The notes: generated from the letters alone by a model not told the origin. Positions 1 through 8,140 are shown, counted from the stretch's first letter. The stretch is DNA of 50,933 bases from an uncultured Solobacterium sp. (GCA_900543035.1 UQPV01000011.1:1-50933); one strand, 5' to 3'. A program made the numbers and translations.

Positions 1-110
1 GTCAATAAAGTATCATAATTTTGATGCCGAATACATTGTTCAAACTGTTGAGTCACCATTTTGATGGTTAAGCTTTTTCTATAATAGCCTTTGCAGAGAA
101 TCCTATAAGT

Positions 111-506
111 TTGCAATCGCAAACTTATATAGAAGAGACATTTGAAGATGGAAGCTATTTTGTCATTACGATTACAGAGCATGATATGGTGAATACAAGA
201 TCGACCATTACGAAAAGTGCGCAAAAGACGGGAAAGCATATGGATAAAAACGGAAATGTATTATGGACCATTACTGTAAAGGGGTCATTTACTTATAATG
301 GCTCTACGTCTAAATGCACAAATTCCTCTGTTTCCGTAAAGTCTTATGTGTCTAATTGGACGGTGTCGGGCGCTAAGGCGTGGAAGTCTGGTTCTACAGC
401 GTATGCTTCTGCACAGGGGAAGATGAAAAATGTCTTGGGTCAGACGACAAGAACGGTGAATAAACAAGTTTCTCTGACTTGCAGTCCTTCTGGTAAGCTG
501 TCTTGA
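111..506 (+). CDS. Small secreted-type protein, 5' end apparently broken
   Basis: The frame encodes a threonine/serine/lysine-rich protein with alternating beta-like segments (TVKGSFTYNGSTSKCTNSSV) and a terminal SLTCSPSGKLS. Small exported Bacillota proteins of unknown function look like this. The only in-frame start is TTG at 111, but coding-like sequence continues upstream to about position 78 and reads SIIAFAENPIS, like the end of a signal peptide (AFA then E). An in-frame stop lies at 69-71. An ATG at 64 reads MVKLF in another frame, and one extra T in the T-run at 74-78 would join it to SIIAFAENP. The signal peptide therefore looks frameshifted or partly lost. Two cysteines are present. 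The function is unknown; the gene is bounded downstream by a strong terminator. Confidence 0.5.
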   Translation: MQSQTYIEETFEDGSYFVITITEHDMVNTRSTITKSAQKTGKHMDKNGNVLWTITVKGSFTYNGSTSKCTNSSVSVKSYVSNWTVSGAKAWKSGSTAYASAQGKMKNVLGQTTRTVNKQVSLTCSPSGKLS

Positions 507-510
507 TGAA

Positions 511-550
511 AAAAGTTGTAATGAGCGCGTGCATTACAACTTTTCTTTTT
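511..550. terminator. Bidirectional intrinsic terminator
   Basis: A 13-bp perfect stem (511-523 with 532-544) has A-rich and T-rich flanks on the two sides. It can end both the rightward secreted-protein gene and the leftward DUF2200 gene, whose stop codon lies within it. Confidence 0.85.
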
Positions 551-1172
551 GCTGGATGGTGACATGTATGGTGTCGCCGATGTCTTTGGCGATGGCGGTG
601 CGGATGGCTTTGGGGATGCCGATGATGTAACAGATATCGCCGTTATCGTCTTTGACGCCCATGTTGACGATACTTCCCTCGTAGGGGGCATCATCAAATG
701 TGGCGTGAACGCTGACGCGTCCGCATCCGAATTCTTCGCGGATGTCCCAGGGGAAGATGAGGTATGCGCCGCCTTTGCGGCTGGCAGCGTGGATGACGGC
801 ATCAAAGGCATAGCGTTTCTTGTTCGCGCAGCGCATGATCTGCCGCAATGGCTTGCCTTTGGCCAGCTCATCGATGAGCTTGTCCATGATGCGGATGTGT
901 TTCATCAGCGGATCCTGGATGTCTTCGATGCGTACGCCGCAGATCGTGCCGGTCACTTTCCCGCTGTCGGGATGGATCTCTGCCTGGGCGAAAAAATCGC
1001 GCAGGGTCGTCTGCTGTTGCAAATGCTCTTTCAGCTGCGCTTCGCTGTATCCGCATAGCCAGCAGATGATCTCTTTGACTTCTGCTTCGCTCCTTCCCTT
1101 CTTTTCCGCTTTGGCGACGTACAGCGGGTAAAGGCGGCTGAAGGGCATGGCAAATACGTTTTCTTCGTTCAC
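534..1172 (-). CDS. DUF2200-DUF1905 fusion protein
   Basis: This 212-residue protein joins two small domains. Residues about 8-118 match the DUF2200 pattern (YPLYVAKAEKKGRS, EIICWLCGY, TGTICGVRIEDIQDPLM, DKLIDELAKGKP). Residues about 120-208 look like DUF1905 (YLIFPWDIREEFGCG, GSIVNMG, GIPKAIRTAIAKDIGDTI), a small beta-barrel domain also found with YdeI-type proteins. Neither domain has an established biochemical role. I chose the GTG start at 1172 because GGAAGGAGGGAG lies just upstream and no ATG is better placed. It is divergent from the gene at 1202 with a very short intergenic space, so the two promoters must overlap gene starts. Domain naming is from recall of the families; no search was run. 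Confidence 0.8.
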   Translation of the reverse strand: MNEENVFAMPFSRLYPLYVAKAEKKGRSEAEVKEIICWLCGYSEAQLKEHLQQQTTLRDFFAQAEIHPDSGKVTGTICGVRIEDIQDPLMKHIRIMDKLIDELAKGKPLRQIMRCANKKRYAFDAVIHAASRKGGAYLIFPWDIREEFGCGRVSVHATFDDAPYEGSIVNMGVKDDNGDICYIIGIPKAIRTAIAKDIGDTIHVTIQQKEKL

Positions 1173-1201
1173 AAGGCTCCCTCCTTCCTGAATATTCTAA
1201 C

Positions 1202-1531
1202 ATGACTTTTGTGATTTATGCACATGGATCCATGTTTCTGTGTTATGATGGGAACGGTGATTTCATGGACATGATCGATGATATGGAAACGGCCTGCCAG
1301 CTGCTGAAGGAGGGTGAGATCCTCTGTATCCGCGAGGGAGAGCGCGTCTTGTTTTTCGGCTTGCGGAATGAGCGTGTGCAGGTGATGAGCGCACAGGCGC
1401 ACTATGTGCTGGATCTTTGCGCTTTTGCCGAGATGTTCGCCGGCGAGCAGTTCACGGTGTGGACGCGAAGAGGCGAAGAAGAGATCTGTGAGGAAAAAGA
1501 TGCAGAATATTATAGCTGGACACATAAATGA
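1202..1531 (+). CDS. Hypothetical protein, 109 residues
   Basis: A short acidic soluble protein that I do not recognise. It has no signal peptide and no membrane segment. It is followed after a few bases by the gene at 1547, so the two probably form an operon. The ATG at 1202 gives the longest frame but has no visible ribosome binding site; in-frame ATG codons at 1232 and 1265 are alternatives. The sequence from the first ATG (VIYAHGSMFLCYDGNGDFMD) reads like genuine protein, which favours the long form. The function is unknown. Confidence 0.65.
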   Translation: MTFVIYAHGSMFLCYDGNGDFMDMIDDMETACQLLKEGEILCIREGERVLFFGLRNERVQVMSAQAHYVLDLCAFAEMFAGEQFTVWTRRGEEEICEEKDAEYYSWTHK

Positions 1532-1546
1532 TAGGAGTTGTTGGTG

Positions 1547-2059
1547 ATGAAATATCCGGTGATCTATGTAAAAAACTTGATGGGCGTGCATAAGCACAGC
1601 AGCGTTTCTTATGCGCTGCATCTGCGCATCGTGAGCGATGAGGCAGAAGATGAGCAGCGCGCGGCATATCAGAAGAAGGTGCTGACGCAGATGTATCATA
1701 TGGTGGAAAATCAGTTTGTCGTGGCACAGTCGAAGATCGTGGAAAATGACGGTGATCTGTTCGTGCTGTTCACCTCTAATCTGGATCAGCGGATGCTGAA
1801 GCAGCAGCTGCAGATCCTGGCCAATGAGCTGGGGGCACGCCTCGGTCCAGGGACACAGCTGGAATATGCGCTGTTTCGCAGCCTGCTGCTGGTGAAGGGC
1901 AAGCCGGCAGGGATGCTCAAGGCGACCAAGGAAGGAGATCCGATCCACCAGAGCAATGCGATCGCGGAGAATGCGGTCCTGCTGAAGCCCGATGGCCGCA
2001 AGGTGGCGACCAATTATCTGATGAGCTACGACGTATTCGTAGAGAGGACGAAAGCATAA
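1547..2059 (+). CDS. Hypothetical cytoplasmic protein, 170 residues
   Basis: A soluble alpha/beta-looking protein that begins MKYPVIYVKNLMGVHKHSSV and has no motif I can assign. The ATG at 1547 is preferred over the TTG and GTG codons just upstream because AGGAG at 1533-1537 is well spaced for it. It follows the 109-residue gene closely and ends at a strong palindromic terminator, so the pair looks like a two-gene transcript. I see no signal peptide, membrane helix or metal-binding cluster. The function is unknown. Confidence 0.7.
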   Translation: MKYPVIYVKNLMGVHKHSSVSYALHLRIVSDEAEDEQRAAYQKKVLTQMYHMVENQFVVAQSKIVENDGDLFVLFTSNLDQRMLKQQLQILANELGARLGPGTQLEYALFRSLLLVKGKPAGMLKATKEGDPIHQSNAIAENAVLLKPDGRKVATNYLMSYDVFVERTKA

Positions 2060-2060
2060 G

Positions 2061-2084
2061 AAAAACCTGCCGCGGCAGGTTTTT
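2061..2084. terminator. Palindromic bidirectional terminator
   Basis: A perfect 24-base palindrome (AAAAACCTGCCG followed by its complement) lies between two convergent genes. The outer A/T runs supply the U-tract in either direction. Confidence 0.9.
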
Positions 2085-2639
2085 CTATAGGTTATCCTTG
2101 ATGGGCCTCAGGGCGTCTCTGACTTGTTTCGCCTCGTTGAGCATGCGGTCCAGCTTGGCGGCGGAGGGCTGTTCTTTCTGCAGCTGCATGTACAGGCGGA
2201 TGAGCGTCTGTTCATAGCGCTGCCAGCTTTCTGCAGCATAGTCTTCTTTGCGCAGCGTGTTGCTTTCGCGCATCAGCTGCTGAAGCTGTTCATACTGGTC
2301 GAAATAACGATGTTCGTCTTCGATCTCTTTGCTCAGTCTGGCCAGCGTCCAGTGCTGATTGTGCGCGGTGCGCATGGCCTTGCGGCCGATGTAGGCATCC
2401 TGCTGCTTCATGGCGTCGTTGAGGGCGTTGAATTGTTTATCGCTGATCCTTTGCATGACCATGAGCGCGTAGGGAAGCGCTGCGGGCTTTCCTGTCGTGT
2501 CCGGTCTGCCAAACAAGATCTTCAGCGGGACATTGGTCTGTTCATCGCTGAGGAAATGCACCTTTAGCTGGAGCGATTCAGCGATGCGGCGGATCGTGTC
2601 TTCCTTATGGGCTTCTTCAGCCAGATAGATCAAGATCAT
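2085..2639 (-). CDS. DUF3783-like protein
   Basis: This 184-residue soluble protein begins MILIYLAEEAHKEDTIRRIA. The central and C-terminal part (ALMVMQRISDKQFNALNDAM, then IGRKAMRTAHNQHWTLARL followed by KEIEDEHRYF) resembles DUF3783, where a small regulator-like fold ends in a conserved TxxNxxWTLxxL segment and a helical tail. The start at 2639 has GAGGTG just upstream; the longer open frame reaching 2765 overlaps the permease gene and reads as non-protein. It is the last gene of the leftward ABC operon, nine bases after the permease stop. The link to transport is unknown. Confidence 0.7.
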   Translation of the reverse strand: MILIYLAEEAHKEDTIRRIAESLQLKVHFLSDEQTNVPLKILFGRPDTTGKPAALPYALMVMQRISDKQFNALNDAMKQQDAYIGRKAMRTAHNQHWTLARLSKEIEDEHRYFDQYEQLQQLMRESNTLRKEDYAAESWQRYEQTLIRLYMQLQKEQPSAAKLDRMLNEAKQVRDALRPIKDNL

Positions 2640-2647
2640 GGCGCACC

Positions 2648-4285
2648 TCAGATCTGGCGCAGCAGCCTGGCCCCGGCTTTCTTCACACAGAGGTAAAGGG
2701 CCGCGGTGAGGATGAGCTGGATGATGAGCAAGGCGATGCAGAGCAAAGGCATGGCGTTTGGCCACAGGATGATCGGCGCCGCAAACGCGATGGCAAGCAC
2801 GAAAGAGAGCATCATGCTCAGGAAGCCGTTGAAATTCTGCTTGACGGCAGATGCTTCCTGTTCCCAGATGAGCTTAGGCCGGATGAGGTCGATGAGCACG
2901 CCGAACAAGTTGGTCATGATGATGCTGAGGAGCGAGCCCAGGATGAACAGCGCATCGAGCCAAAGCGGATAAGCGAGCACGACATGCAGCGGGATGAGCA
3001 TCAGCCATGTGCATACGGCGGAGATGAGGATGCCGCAGCCGGCCTTGGCCATCACCTGTGTCTGCACCGGCACAGGGACATATTTCATGAAGAACGCATT
3101 TGTCCCTTCCCGGGAGACGGAGGTCGAGGAGATCATGTTGATGCCGCCCATGAAGCCGCCGGCCGCAAAGGCGATGAGCAGCGTGATGGCCCACAGGTTC
3201 GGGATGTAGCCCAGCGTGATGGGCAGGGCGATCTGCGTGCCTAGCTCTGAGAAGGCAGAGACGATGATGATCACCAGCAGCACCGGCATGAGCAAGGCGG
3301 TCAGCACACAGTTCATGAAGTAGACCGGGGTGCGGAACAGCATGCGCAGCTCCTTGAGCAGGAAGGCGGAGAACAGCCCGTGGCGCTGTCCGCGCATCTG
3401 TCTGGCATCCGCTTTGCGATTGCCGGCCGCGGTCTCGCTTCCGCCGATGGCTCCCTTGAAATACAGGAAGCGCGCGCACAGCAGGAAGAGCGCCAGCGCG
3501 ATCAGCGTGATGCCCAGGTAGATCAGAAGCTGCAGCATGTCTCCGTCAAAGATGGCGGATGCGGCCGCCGGGATGAAGGGGAAGAGCGCCGTCCCAGCCC
3601 GCATCAAGGCGTTGTCCCTGGACAGCAGCGACATCAGCATCGCTTCCATGTCTGCGGTATTCATCGAATTCAGCCAGAAAGAGAGGCCGAACGCGAGGAC
3701 GACGGCGAGGATGCCGCCGATCAGGTTGAAGCGGTCGCGGTTGTTGAAGAAGGGGACGAAGCGCATGATGATCATCGTGAGCAGGCTGCTGAGCACCAGC
3801 GGATAGATCGGCGCAGTGAAGAAGATGATGAGGAAGGCGATCAGCCCCAAGGGATGAAAGCCCGTCTGCATGACCATCGTGACATACATCGGGATCATGA
3901 ACATCGCGGTAAATCCGTATTCATAGATCACATTGACCACGAACTTGGACGAGATGATCTGCTGCGGCGTCAGGGGCAGCACGAGCAGACGGTCGATGTC
4001 CCGGCTGAAATAATAGACGCTGGGGATGGTGAAGATCGAGAACAGGAAGATGACGAACGAGGTGCCCATCATCGCGATGTTCACCAGGTAGCCGGGCTGT
4101 CCGATCTTTCCCAGAAAGTCAAAGCCGAAGTAAAAGCCCAGGAACAGCAGTCCCAGCAGCGGCAGCATGCAGATGAGCACGACGAGGTAAAGGAGGGCCT
4201 TTTTCCATGTCTTGGTCGTGGCATCCATGGTGTTGAGCATGCCGCTTTTCAGCTGGATGCGGATGAGGGAGAGCAGCTTATGCAT
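2648..4285 (-). CDS. ABC-2 type transporter permease
   Basis: This 545-residue polytopic membrane protein has about ten to twelve hydrophobic segments. An N-terminal cytoplasmic stretch precedes the first helix (LLYLVVLICMLPLLGLLFLG), and a hydrophilic loop near residues 285-310 separates the two halves. It is the membrane partner of the ATPase encoded just upstream: its ATG overlaps the ATPase stop by eight bases, which implies translational coupling. Large permeases of this kind occur with antimicrobial-peptide or drug ABC systems in Bacillota. The substrate cannot be read from the sequence. Because the operon starts with an ArsR repressor and an SdpI-like protein, a role in resistance to a toxic peptide is a reasonable inference. 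Confidence 0.85.
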   Translation of the reverse strand: MHKLLSLIRIQLKSGMLNTMDATTKTWKKALLYLVVLICMLPLLGLLFLGFYFGFDFLGKIGQPGYLVNIAMMGTSFVIFLFSIFTIPSVYYFSRDIDRLLVLPLTPQQIISSKFVVNVIYEYGFTAMFMIPMYVTMVMQTGFHPLGLIAFLIIFFTAPIYPLVLSSLLTMIIMRFVPFFNNRDRFNLIGGILAVVLAFGLSFWLNSMNTADMEAMLMSLLSRDNALMRAGTALFPFIPAAASAIFDGDMLQLLIYLGITLIALALFLLCARFLYFKGAIGGSETAAGNRKADARQMRGQRHGLFSAFLLKELRMLFRTPVYFMNCVLTALLMPVLLVIIIVSAFSELGTQIALPITLGYIPNLWAITLLIAFAAGGFMGGINMISSTSVSREGTNAFFMKYVPVPVQTQVMAKAGCGILISAVCTWLMLIPLHVVLAYPLWLDALFILGSLLSIIMTNLFGVLIDLIRPKLIWEQEASAVKQNFNGFLSMMLSFVLAIAFAAPIILWPNAMPLLCIALLIIQLILTAALYLCVKKAGARLLRQI

Positions 4286-4997
4286 GAGAGATCACCTCGA
4301 GGAAGAGCTCTTCCAGGCTCTGGTCGCCATGGCCTGCGCGCAGATCGTCCAGCGTGCCGAAATAGACGATCTTGCCATGGCTGATGATGGCGATCTTGTC
4401 ACAGAGCTTTTCGGCCACTTCCAGCACATGGGTGGAGAAGAACACGGTCTTGCCTTTGGCGGCGTGCTCCTTCATCATCTGCTTCAGGTGGAAGCTGGAC
4501 TGCGGATCGAGGCCGGTCATCGGCTCATCGAGGATCCAGACCTGCGGTTCGTGGATGAGCGCGCCCATGAGCACGATCTTCTGCCGCATGCCGTGGGAAT
4601 AAGAGAGGATCTTGTCATTGAGGGCGTCGCGCATCTCGAAGGTATCGGCCAGCGATGCGATGCGCTGTTCGCGCAGGCTGCTCTCCACTTCGTAGATGTC
4701 GCCCATGAAGTTCAGGTATTCGATGCCTTTGAGCCGCAGGAACATGTCCGGGCTGTCCGGGACGAGGCCGAAGCGCTTCTTGGCTTCCAAAGGCTCGCTG
4801 CGGATGCTCTTGCCGTCGATGAGGATGTCGCCTTCATCGGGTTCGAGGACGCCGCTCATCATCTTGATGGTGGTCGTCTTGCCGGCGCCGTTGGGGCCGA
4901 TGAAGCCCACGATCTCCCCGGCGGGAATGTTCAGGTCGATATGGTCCACGGCAGTCTTGCTGCCGAATGTCTTGGTGACGTGTTTGATTTCAATCAT
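4278..4997 (-). CDS. ABC transporter ATP-binding protein
   Basis: This 239-residue nucleotide-binding subunit has Walker A GPNGAGKTT (about residues 33-41), a Q-loop-like GLVPDSPDMF, signature SYSHGMRQK in place of the usual LSGGQ, Walker B VWILDEPMTGLDP and the H-loop FFSTHVLEVAE. It powers the permease encoded immediately downstream. The start at 4997 has GGAGG at good spacing. Its ATG overlaps the SdpI-family stop codon (ATGA), so the four genes are tightly coupled. The SHGMRQK signature form is common in export ABC systems of the BcrA/NatA type. The transported compound is unknown. Confidence 0.92.
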   Translation of the reverse strand: MIEIKHVTKTFGSKTAVDHIDLNIPAGEIVGFIGPNGAGKTTTIKMMSGVLEPDEGDILIDGKSIRSEPLEAKKRFGLVPDSPDMFLRLKGIEYLNFMGDIYEVESSLREQRIASLADTFEMRDALNDKILSYSHGMRQKIVLMGALIHEPQVWILDEPMTGLDPQSSFHLKQMMKEHAAKGKTVFFSTHVLEVAEKLCDKIAIISHGKIVYFGTLDDLRAGHGDQSLEELFLEVISHA

Positions 4998-5644
4998 GAT
5001 TTTCCTCCGTATTTTCGATGATAGATCAGATAAGAGCCGATGCATGGCACGGCGACCATGATGAGGATCAGGATCAGCATCACGGCTTCGCGCAGCGCAT
5101 CAGGCAGAAAAGGGATGAGGATGAAGCCGAATCCGCAGGCGAACCAGCATCGTCCGCCGATGCGGTGCGTCCGGTTCCAGACCTCTTCATCCGCCAGCGC
5201 CCATGGGGTCTTGATGCCGGCAAAGAAATTCTGCCTGAACAGCGGCATGTAGTTGCCCAGCACGATGAACATGACGCCCAGCGCCATCGGGATGAGCATC
5301 GCGGGCGAACCTGCCGCGCCATGCTGTGTTCCCCACAGGGTGATCAGGAAAAAGGTGACCACCATCATGTTGAGCATGCCGAAGGTGACGGCATAGGCTT
5401 TTTCGAAGCGTCGGTAGTTGGCGCGGCGGGGATCGATGCGCGGCAGTGCGATCCCCAGGACATTGATGCCCAGGGTGATGGCGAAGACCATGGTCAGAAA
5501 CACATGCTTTGGTGCAAAGTCGTCCGCCTTTCCGCTCATGTCCCAGTGGATGGGCATCTGCGCGGGCAGGATGTCATAAGTGAGCAGCGTGGCTGCGATC
5601 AGGATGAGCAGGGAAATCGTTCCCATCAGAATGATCTTCTTCAT
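4994..5644 (-). CDS. SdpI/DUF1648 family membrane protein
   Basis: This 216-residue integral membrane protein begins with a helix and then a DUF1648 segment (ILPAQMPIHWDMSGKADDF), followed by further helices and the SdpI-type motif FFAGIKTPWALADEEVWNRT. In Bacillus subtilis SdpI gives immunity to the SdpC toxin and sequesters the ArsR-type repressor SdpR at the membrane. Here an ArsR gene sits one base upstream, the same arrangement as sdpR-sdpI. The start at 5644 is chosen because a GAGGACA ribosome site precedes it. No sdpABC toxin genes are visible, so it may serve as immunity or sensing for an external toxin, signalling to the downstream ABC transporter. Confidence 0.85.
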   Translation of the reverse strand: MKKIILMGTISLLILIAATLLTYDILPAQMPIHWDMSGKADDFAPKHVFLTMVFAITLGINVLGIALPRIDPRRANYRRFEKAYAVTFGMLNMMVVTFFLITLWGTQHGAAGSPAMLIPMALGVMFIVLGNYMPLFRQNFFAGIKTPWALADEEVWNRTHRIGGRCWFACGFGFILIPFLPDALREAVMLILILIMVAVPCIGSYLIYHRKYGGKS

Positions 5645-5645
5645 G

Positions 5646-5912
5646 TCAATGTCCTCCTGAGGTGAGGGAAGAGATCCATCCGATGATCTCATCCATCACG
5701 CTTGTGTTCAATTCGTAGTAAATGTATTTTCCTTCTTTTTCGTCCAGTACCAGTCCGGCGTCTTTCAGGACAGAGAGGTGATGGGAGATGGTCGCAGCGG
5801 ACATCTCGAATCGTGAGGCGATCTCGCCGGCGTTTCGTTTCCCATCCTTCAACAGGTTCAAGATCTCTCTTCGCGTGGGATCCGCAAGGGCCTTGAACGT
5901 CTTCTGGAACAT
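5646..5912 (-). CDS. ArsR/SmtB-family repressor, SdpR-like
   Basis: This 88-residue winged-helix regulator contains KALADPTRREILNLLKDGKR and a recognition helix in FEMSAATISHHLSVLKDAGL. It lacks the paired cysteines expected of metal-sensing ArsR proteins, which fits an autorepressor such as SdpR rather than a metal sensor. It heads the leftward operon, one base before the SdpI-family gene. A sigma-A-like promoter and an inverted repeat lie upstream. By analogy with SdpR it probably represses its own operon until SdpI binds it. The direct evidence is the fold motif and the position; the mechanism is inferred. Confidence 0.88.
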   Translation of the reverse strand: MFQKTFKALADPTRREILNLLKDGKRNAGEIASRFEMSAATISHHLSVLKDAGLVLDEKEGKYIYYELNTSVMDEIIGWISSLTSGGH

Positions 5913-5941
5913 GACATCGCTCCCTTCGTCTTTTGATTCTC

Positions 5942-5969
5942 AGTATAGCACTGCGTCTGTGTTCGTCAA
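5942..5969 (-). promoter_or_regulatory. Promoter of the sdpRI-like operon
   Basis: On the minus strand TTGACG (5964-5969) and TATACT (5942-5947) are separated by 16 bases, upstream of the ArsR gene at 5912. Confidence 0.75.
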
Positions 5970-5972
5970 TAA

Positions 5973-5994
5973 CATTTTGATGAATTTCGAAATG
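5973..5994. promoter_or_regulatory. Candidate ArsR/SdpR operator
   Basis: An inverted repeat, CATTTTGA-N6-TCGAAATG, matches at seven of eight arm positions. It lies three bases upstream of the -35 box of the repressor's own operon. Its position and symmetry suit a winged-helix dimer. Confidence 0.5.
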
Positions 5995-6020
5995 TTCGGC
6001 AGAAAAAGGCAGCGCCTTCT

Positions 6021-6752
6021 TCAGTGGGACATGGTGTACATGCAGATGGCGGCGGCGACGGCGACATTGAGCGACTCGAACTGTGCCATCTCGATGTAGA
6101 GCGCTGCATCGCTTGCGGCGATCAGCGCTTCCTCCACGCCTTGTCCCTCATTGCCGAAGATGAGCGCAAAGCGGGAAGGCGCATGCAGCTGGGACAGCGG
6201 GATGGCATCGTGGTGCAGGGCGGTCGCGTAGATGCGCACATCCTGCTTTCGCAGCTCGTCCATCGCTTCGCGCAGGCCGCGCTGCACGCAGTTCATATGG
6301 AACAGCGCCCCCTGGGTGGAGCGGATGACTTTTTCATTATAGAGGTCCGCGCAGCCGGGAGACAGGATGACATCGTCAAAGCCGAACGCATGCGCGGTGC
6401 GCAGGATGGTGCCCACGTTGCCGGGATCCTGGATGCGGTCGAGCAGGATGCAGCGGGATGGGGCGGACAAGGTGCGTTCAGGCATGCGGCACAGCGCGGC
6501 GATGCCGCTGCCGGATACACTGTCCGTGAGCTTGCGCATGACCGGCTCGCTGAGCGTGCACAGCGGCAGGTCAAAGGGGGGACGGGGCTGATCCTTCAAG
6601 GAGAAGAGCAGCTCGATGAGCCCGGCGCGATGCGCCTCTTCGACCAGGTGCATGCCTTCGATCAGGAACATGCCCTCGCGGTCACGGTGCTTTTTCTGAT
6701 GCAGGCGGCACCACTCCTTTACCTTTGGATTGTGCACTGATGTGATTTCCAT
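6021..6752 (-). CDS. TrmH/SpoU-family RNA 2'-O-methyltransferase (YsgA-like)
   Basis: This 243-residue protein has an N-terminal substrate-binding region (residues 1-90, with FLIEGMHLVEEAHR) followed by the SPOUT methylase. Motif 1 is DRIQDPGNVGTILRTA, motif 2 is LIFGNEGQGV and motif 3 is FESLNVAVAAAICMY, which form the trefoil-knot SAM site. It probably methylates rRNA. In Bacillus the homologue ysgA lies next to pheS-pheT, and here it is divergent from them. The ATG at 6752 has GGAGGG upstream; the longer frame to 6809 is not needed. The exact target nucleotide cannot be read. Confidence 0.85.
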   Translation of the reverse strand: MEITSVHNPKVKEWCRLHQKKHRDREGMFLIEGMHLVEEAHRAGLIELLFSLKDQPRPPFDLPLCTLSEPVMRKLTDSVSGSGIAALCRMPERTLSAPSRCILLDRIQDPGNVGTILRTAHAFGFDDVILSPGCADLYNEKVIRSTQGALFHMNCVQRGLREAMDELRKQDVRIYATALHHDAIPLSQLHAPSRFALIFGNEGQGVEEALIAASDAALYIEMAQFESLNVAVAAAICMYTMSH

Positions 6753-6819
6753 GAGATCCCTCCGTTCTCTTTCACCAGTATAGCGGATTTGCCGGAAAAA
6801 AGAAACCATGAGAAAATTC

Positions 6820-6848
6820 TTGAAACGCGCTTTTTTACGGGCTATAAT
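6820..6848 (+). promoter_or_regulatory. pheST promoter
   Basis: TTGAAA (6820-6825), a 17-base spacer and TATAAT (6843-6848) place the transcript start near 6855, at the head of the T-box leader. Confidence 0.85.
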
Positions 6849-6854
6849 AGTACC

Positions 6855-7075
6855 ATCACGAAAGCGTTGATCAGGAGCAGTAACCAGGGGAGCGCCTGCA
6901 AGGGAGAGACATCCGTGACTGAAAGGTGTCTTGAGGCGAAGCTGGCGAATTCACCTGTGAGCGAGAGCGAACCTCTCCCGATCCACTCGGTTATCATGGC
7001 AATCAAGGTGTGTCGCAAGATGAAGCAGGATGGTACCGCGAACGACGTTCGTTCCTGCGCTTGTGCTTTTTTTTT
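6855..7075 (+). promoter_or_regulatory. T-box leader, phenylalanine-specific
   Basis: The 220-base leader between promoter and pheS has T-box hallmarks: an AGTAACC element in stem I, a specifier region GCGAATTCACCTGTGAG whose codon TTC (6950-6952) reads Phe, and the T-box sequence AGGATGGTACCGCG (7027-7040). The TGGT bulge at 7031-7034 would pair with the ACCA end of uncharged tRNA-Phe. A competing GCAGGA...TCCTGC hairpin (7025-7058) followed by a T-run (7067-7075) forms the terminator. Uncharged tRNA-Phe should favour the antiterminator and raise pheST expression. Confidence 0.92.
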
Positions 7076-7087
7076 GCAGGAAAGGAA

Positions 7088-8128
7088 ATGAGTATGGAAA
7101 ACCTAACACAAATCAGAGAAGCGGGTCTGGAAAAGATCACGGCCTGTGAAAGCCTTGCCGCTCTGCAGCAGCTGCGCGTGCTCTATCTGGGCAAGAAGGG
7201 GCCGATCCAGGACCTGATGAAATCGATGAAAGACCTCCCCAAGGAGGAACGTCCGGCATTCGGCCAGCAGGTCAATGCGCTCAAGCAGACGCTAGCGGAA
7301 GCCATCGAGGAGAAGAAGACCGTGCTGGAGAAGCAGGAGACCGCGGCGCGCTTAGAAAAGGAAAAGATCGACATCACCCTGGGGGGACGCAAGGCCAATG
7401 TGGGCAACATCCATCCGCTGCAGCTGGTGCAGCGCGAGATCGAAGACTTGTTCATCGGTCTGGGGTACAGCGTGGAAGAAGGGCCGGAGGTCGAGCTGGA
7501 CTTCTATAACTTTGAACGCGCCAACATCCCGAAGGATCATCCGGCGCGCGATATGCAGGATACATTCTATATCGATGTGGAGCATCTTCTGCGGACCCAC
7601 ACGACCGCTATCCAGATGCGCGTGCTCGAAAAGGACGCGCCGCGTACGCCGGTAAAGGTCATCTGCCCGGGCAAGGTATATCGCCGCGATGATGATGATG
7701 CGACGCATTCTCATCAGTTCACGCAGGTCGAGGGACTGGTGGTCGGAGAGAACATCCGGCTCAGCGATCTGAAGGGCACGCTGGAATTTGTCGCCAAGCG
7801 CATGTTCGGAGAGAAGCGCGTCATCCGCTTCCGCCCCAGCTATTTCCAGTTCACCGAACCGAGCGTGGAAGTCGATGTCTCCTGCCATATGTGCGGAGGA
7901 AAGGGCTGCCCGACCTGCAAGGGAACCGGATGGATCGAGATCCTGGGCGCCGGCATGGTGCACCCCAATGTATTGCGCATGGCCGGCTATGATCCGGAAA
8001 AGGTGAGCGGATTTGCCTTCGGCATCGGCGCGGAGCGTGTCGCGATGTTAAAGTACGGCATCGACGACATCCGTCATTTCTACACCAATGACATCCGTTT
8101 CCTGAAGACGTTCACCAGATTCGAGTAG
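7088..8128 (+). CDS. pheS: Phenylalanyl-tRNA synthetase alpha subunit
   Basis: PheS, 346 residues, the catalytic chain of the (alpha-beta)2 synthetase that charges tRNA-Phe. Residues 1-90 form the N-terminal coiled coil ([19 protein letters not shown] region). The class II core follows, with motif 2 around [20 protein letters not shown] and motif 3 around [19 protein letters not shown] near the C-terminus. A cysteine-rich [17 protein letters not shown] insert precedes [13 protein letters not shown], as in Bacillota PheS. The ATG at 7088 has AGGAAAGGAA upstream. It is controlled by the T-box leader and followed 12 bases later by pheT. Confidence 0.97.
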   Translation: MSMENLTQIREAGLEKITACESLAALQQLRVLYLGKKGPIQDLMKSMKDLPKEERPAFGQQVNALKQTLAEAIEEKKTVLEKQETAARLEKEKIDITLGGRKANVGNIHPLQLVQREIEDLFIGLGYSVEEGPEVELDFYNFERANIPKDHPARDMQDTFYIDVEHLLRTHTTAIQMRVLEKDAPRTPVKVICPGKVYRRDDDDATHSHQFTQVEGLVVGENIRLSDLKGTLEFVAKRMFGEKRVIRFRPSYFQFTEPSVEVDVSCHMCGGKGCPTCKGTGWIEILGAGMVHPNVLRMAGYDPEKVSGFAFGIGAERVAMLKYGIDDIRHFYTNDIRFLKTFTRFE

Positions 8129-8140
8129 GAGGGTTCAATC

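Noticed and set aside
3380..4384. 334-residue ORF opposite the ABC permease
   Set aside because: A highly charged translation with no hydrophobic core or motif; the minus strand carries a clear permease with ribosome site and coupled neighbours.
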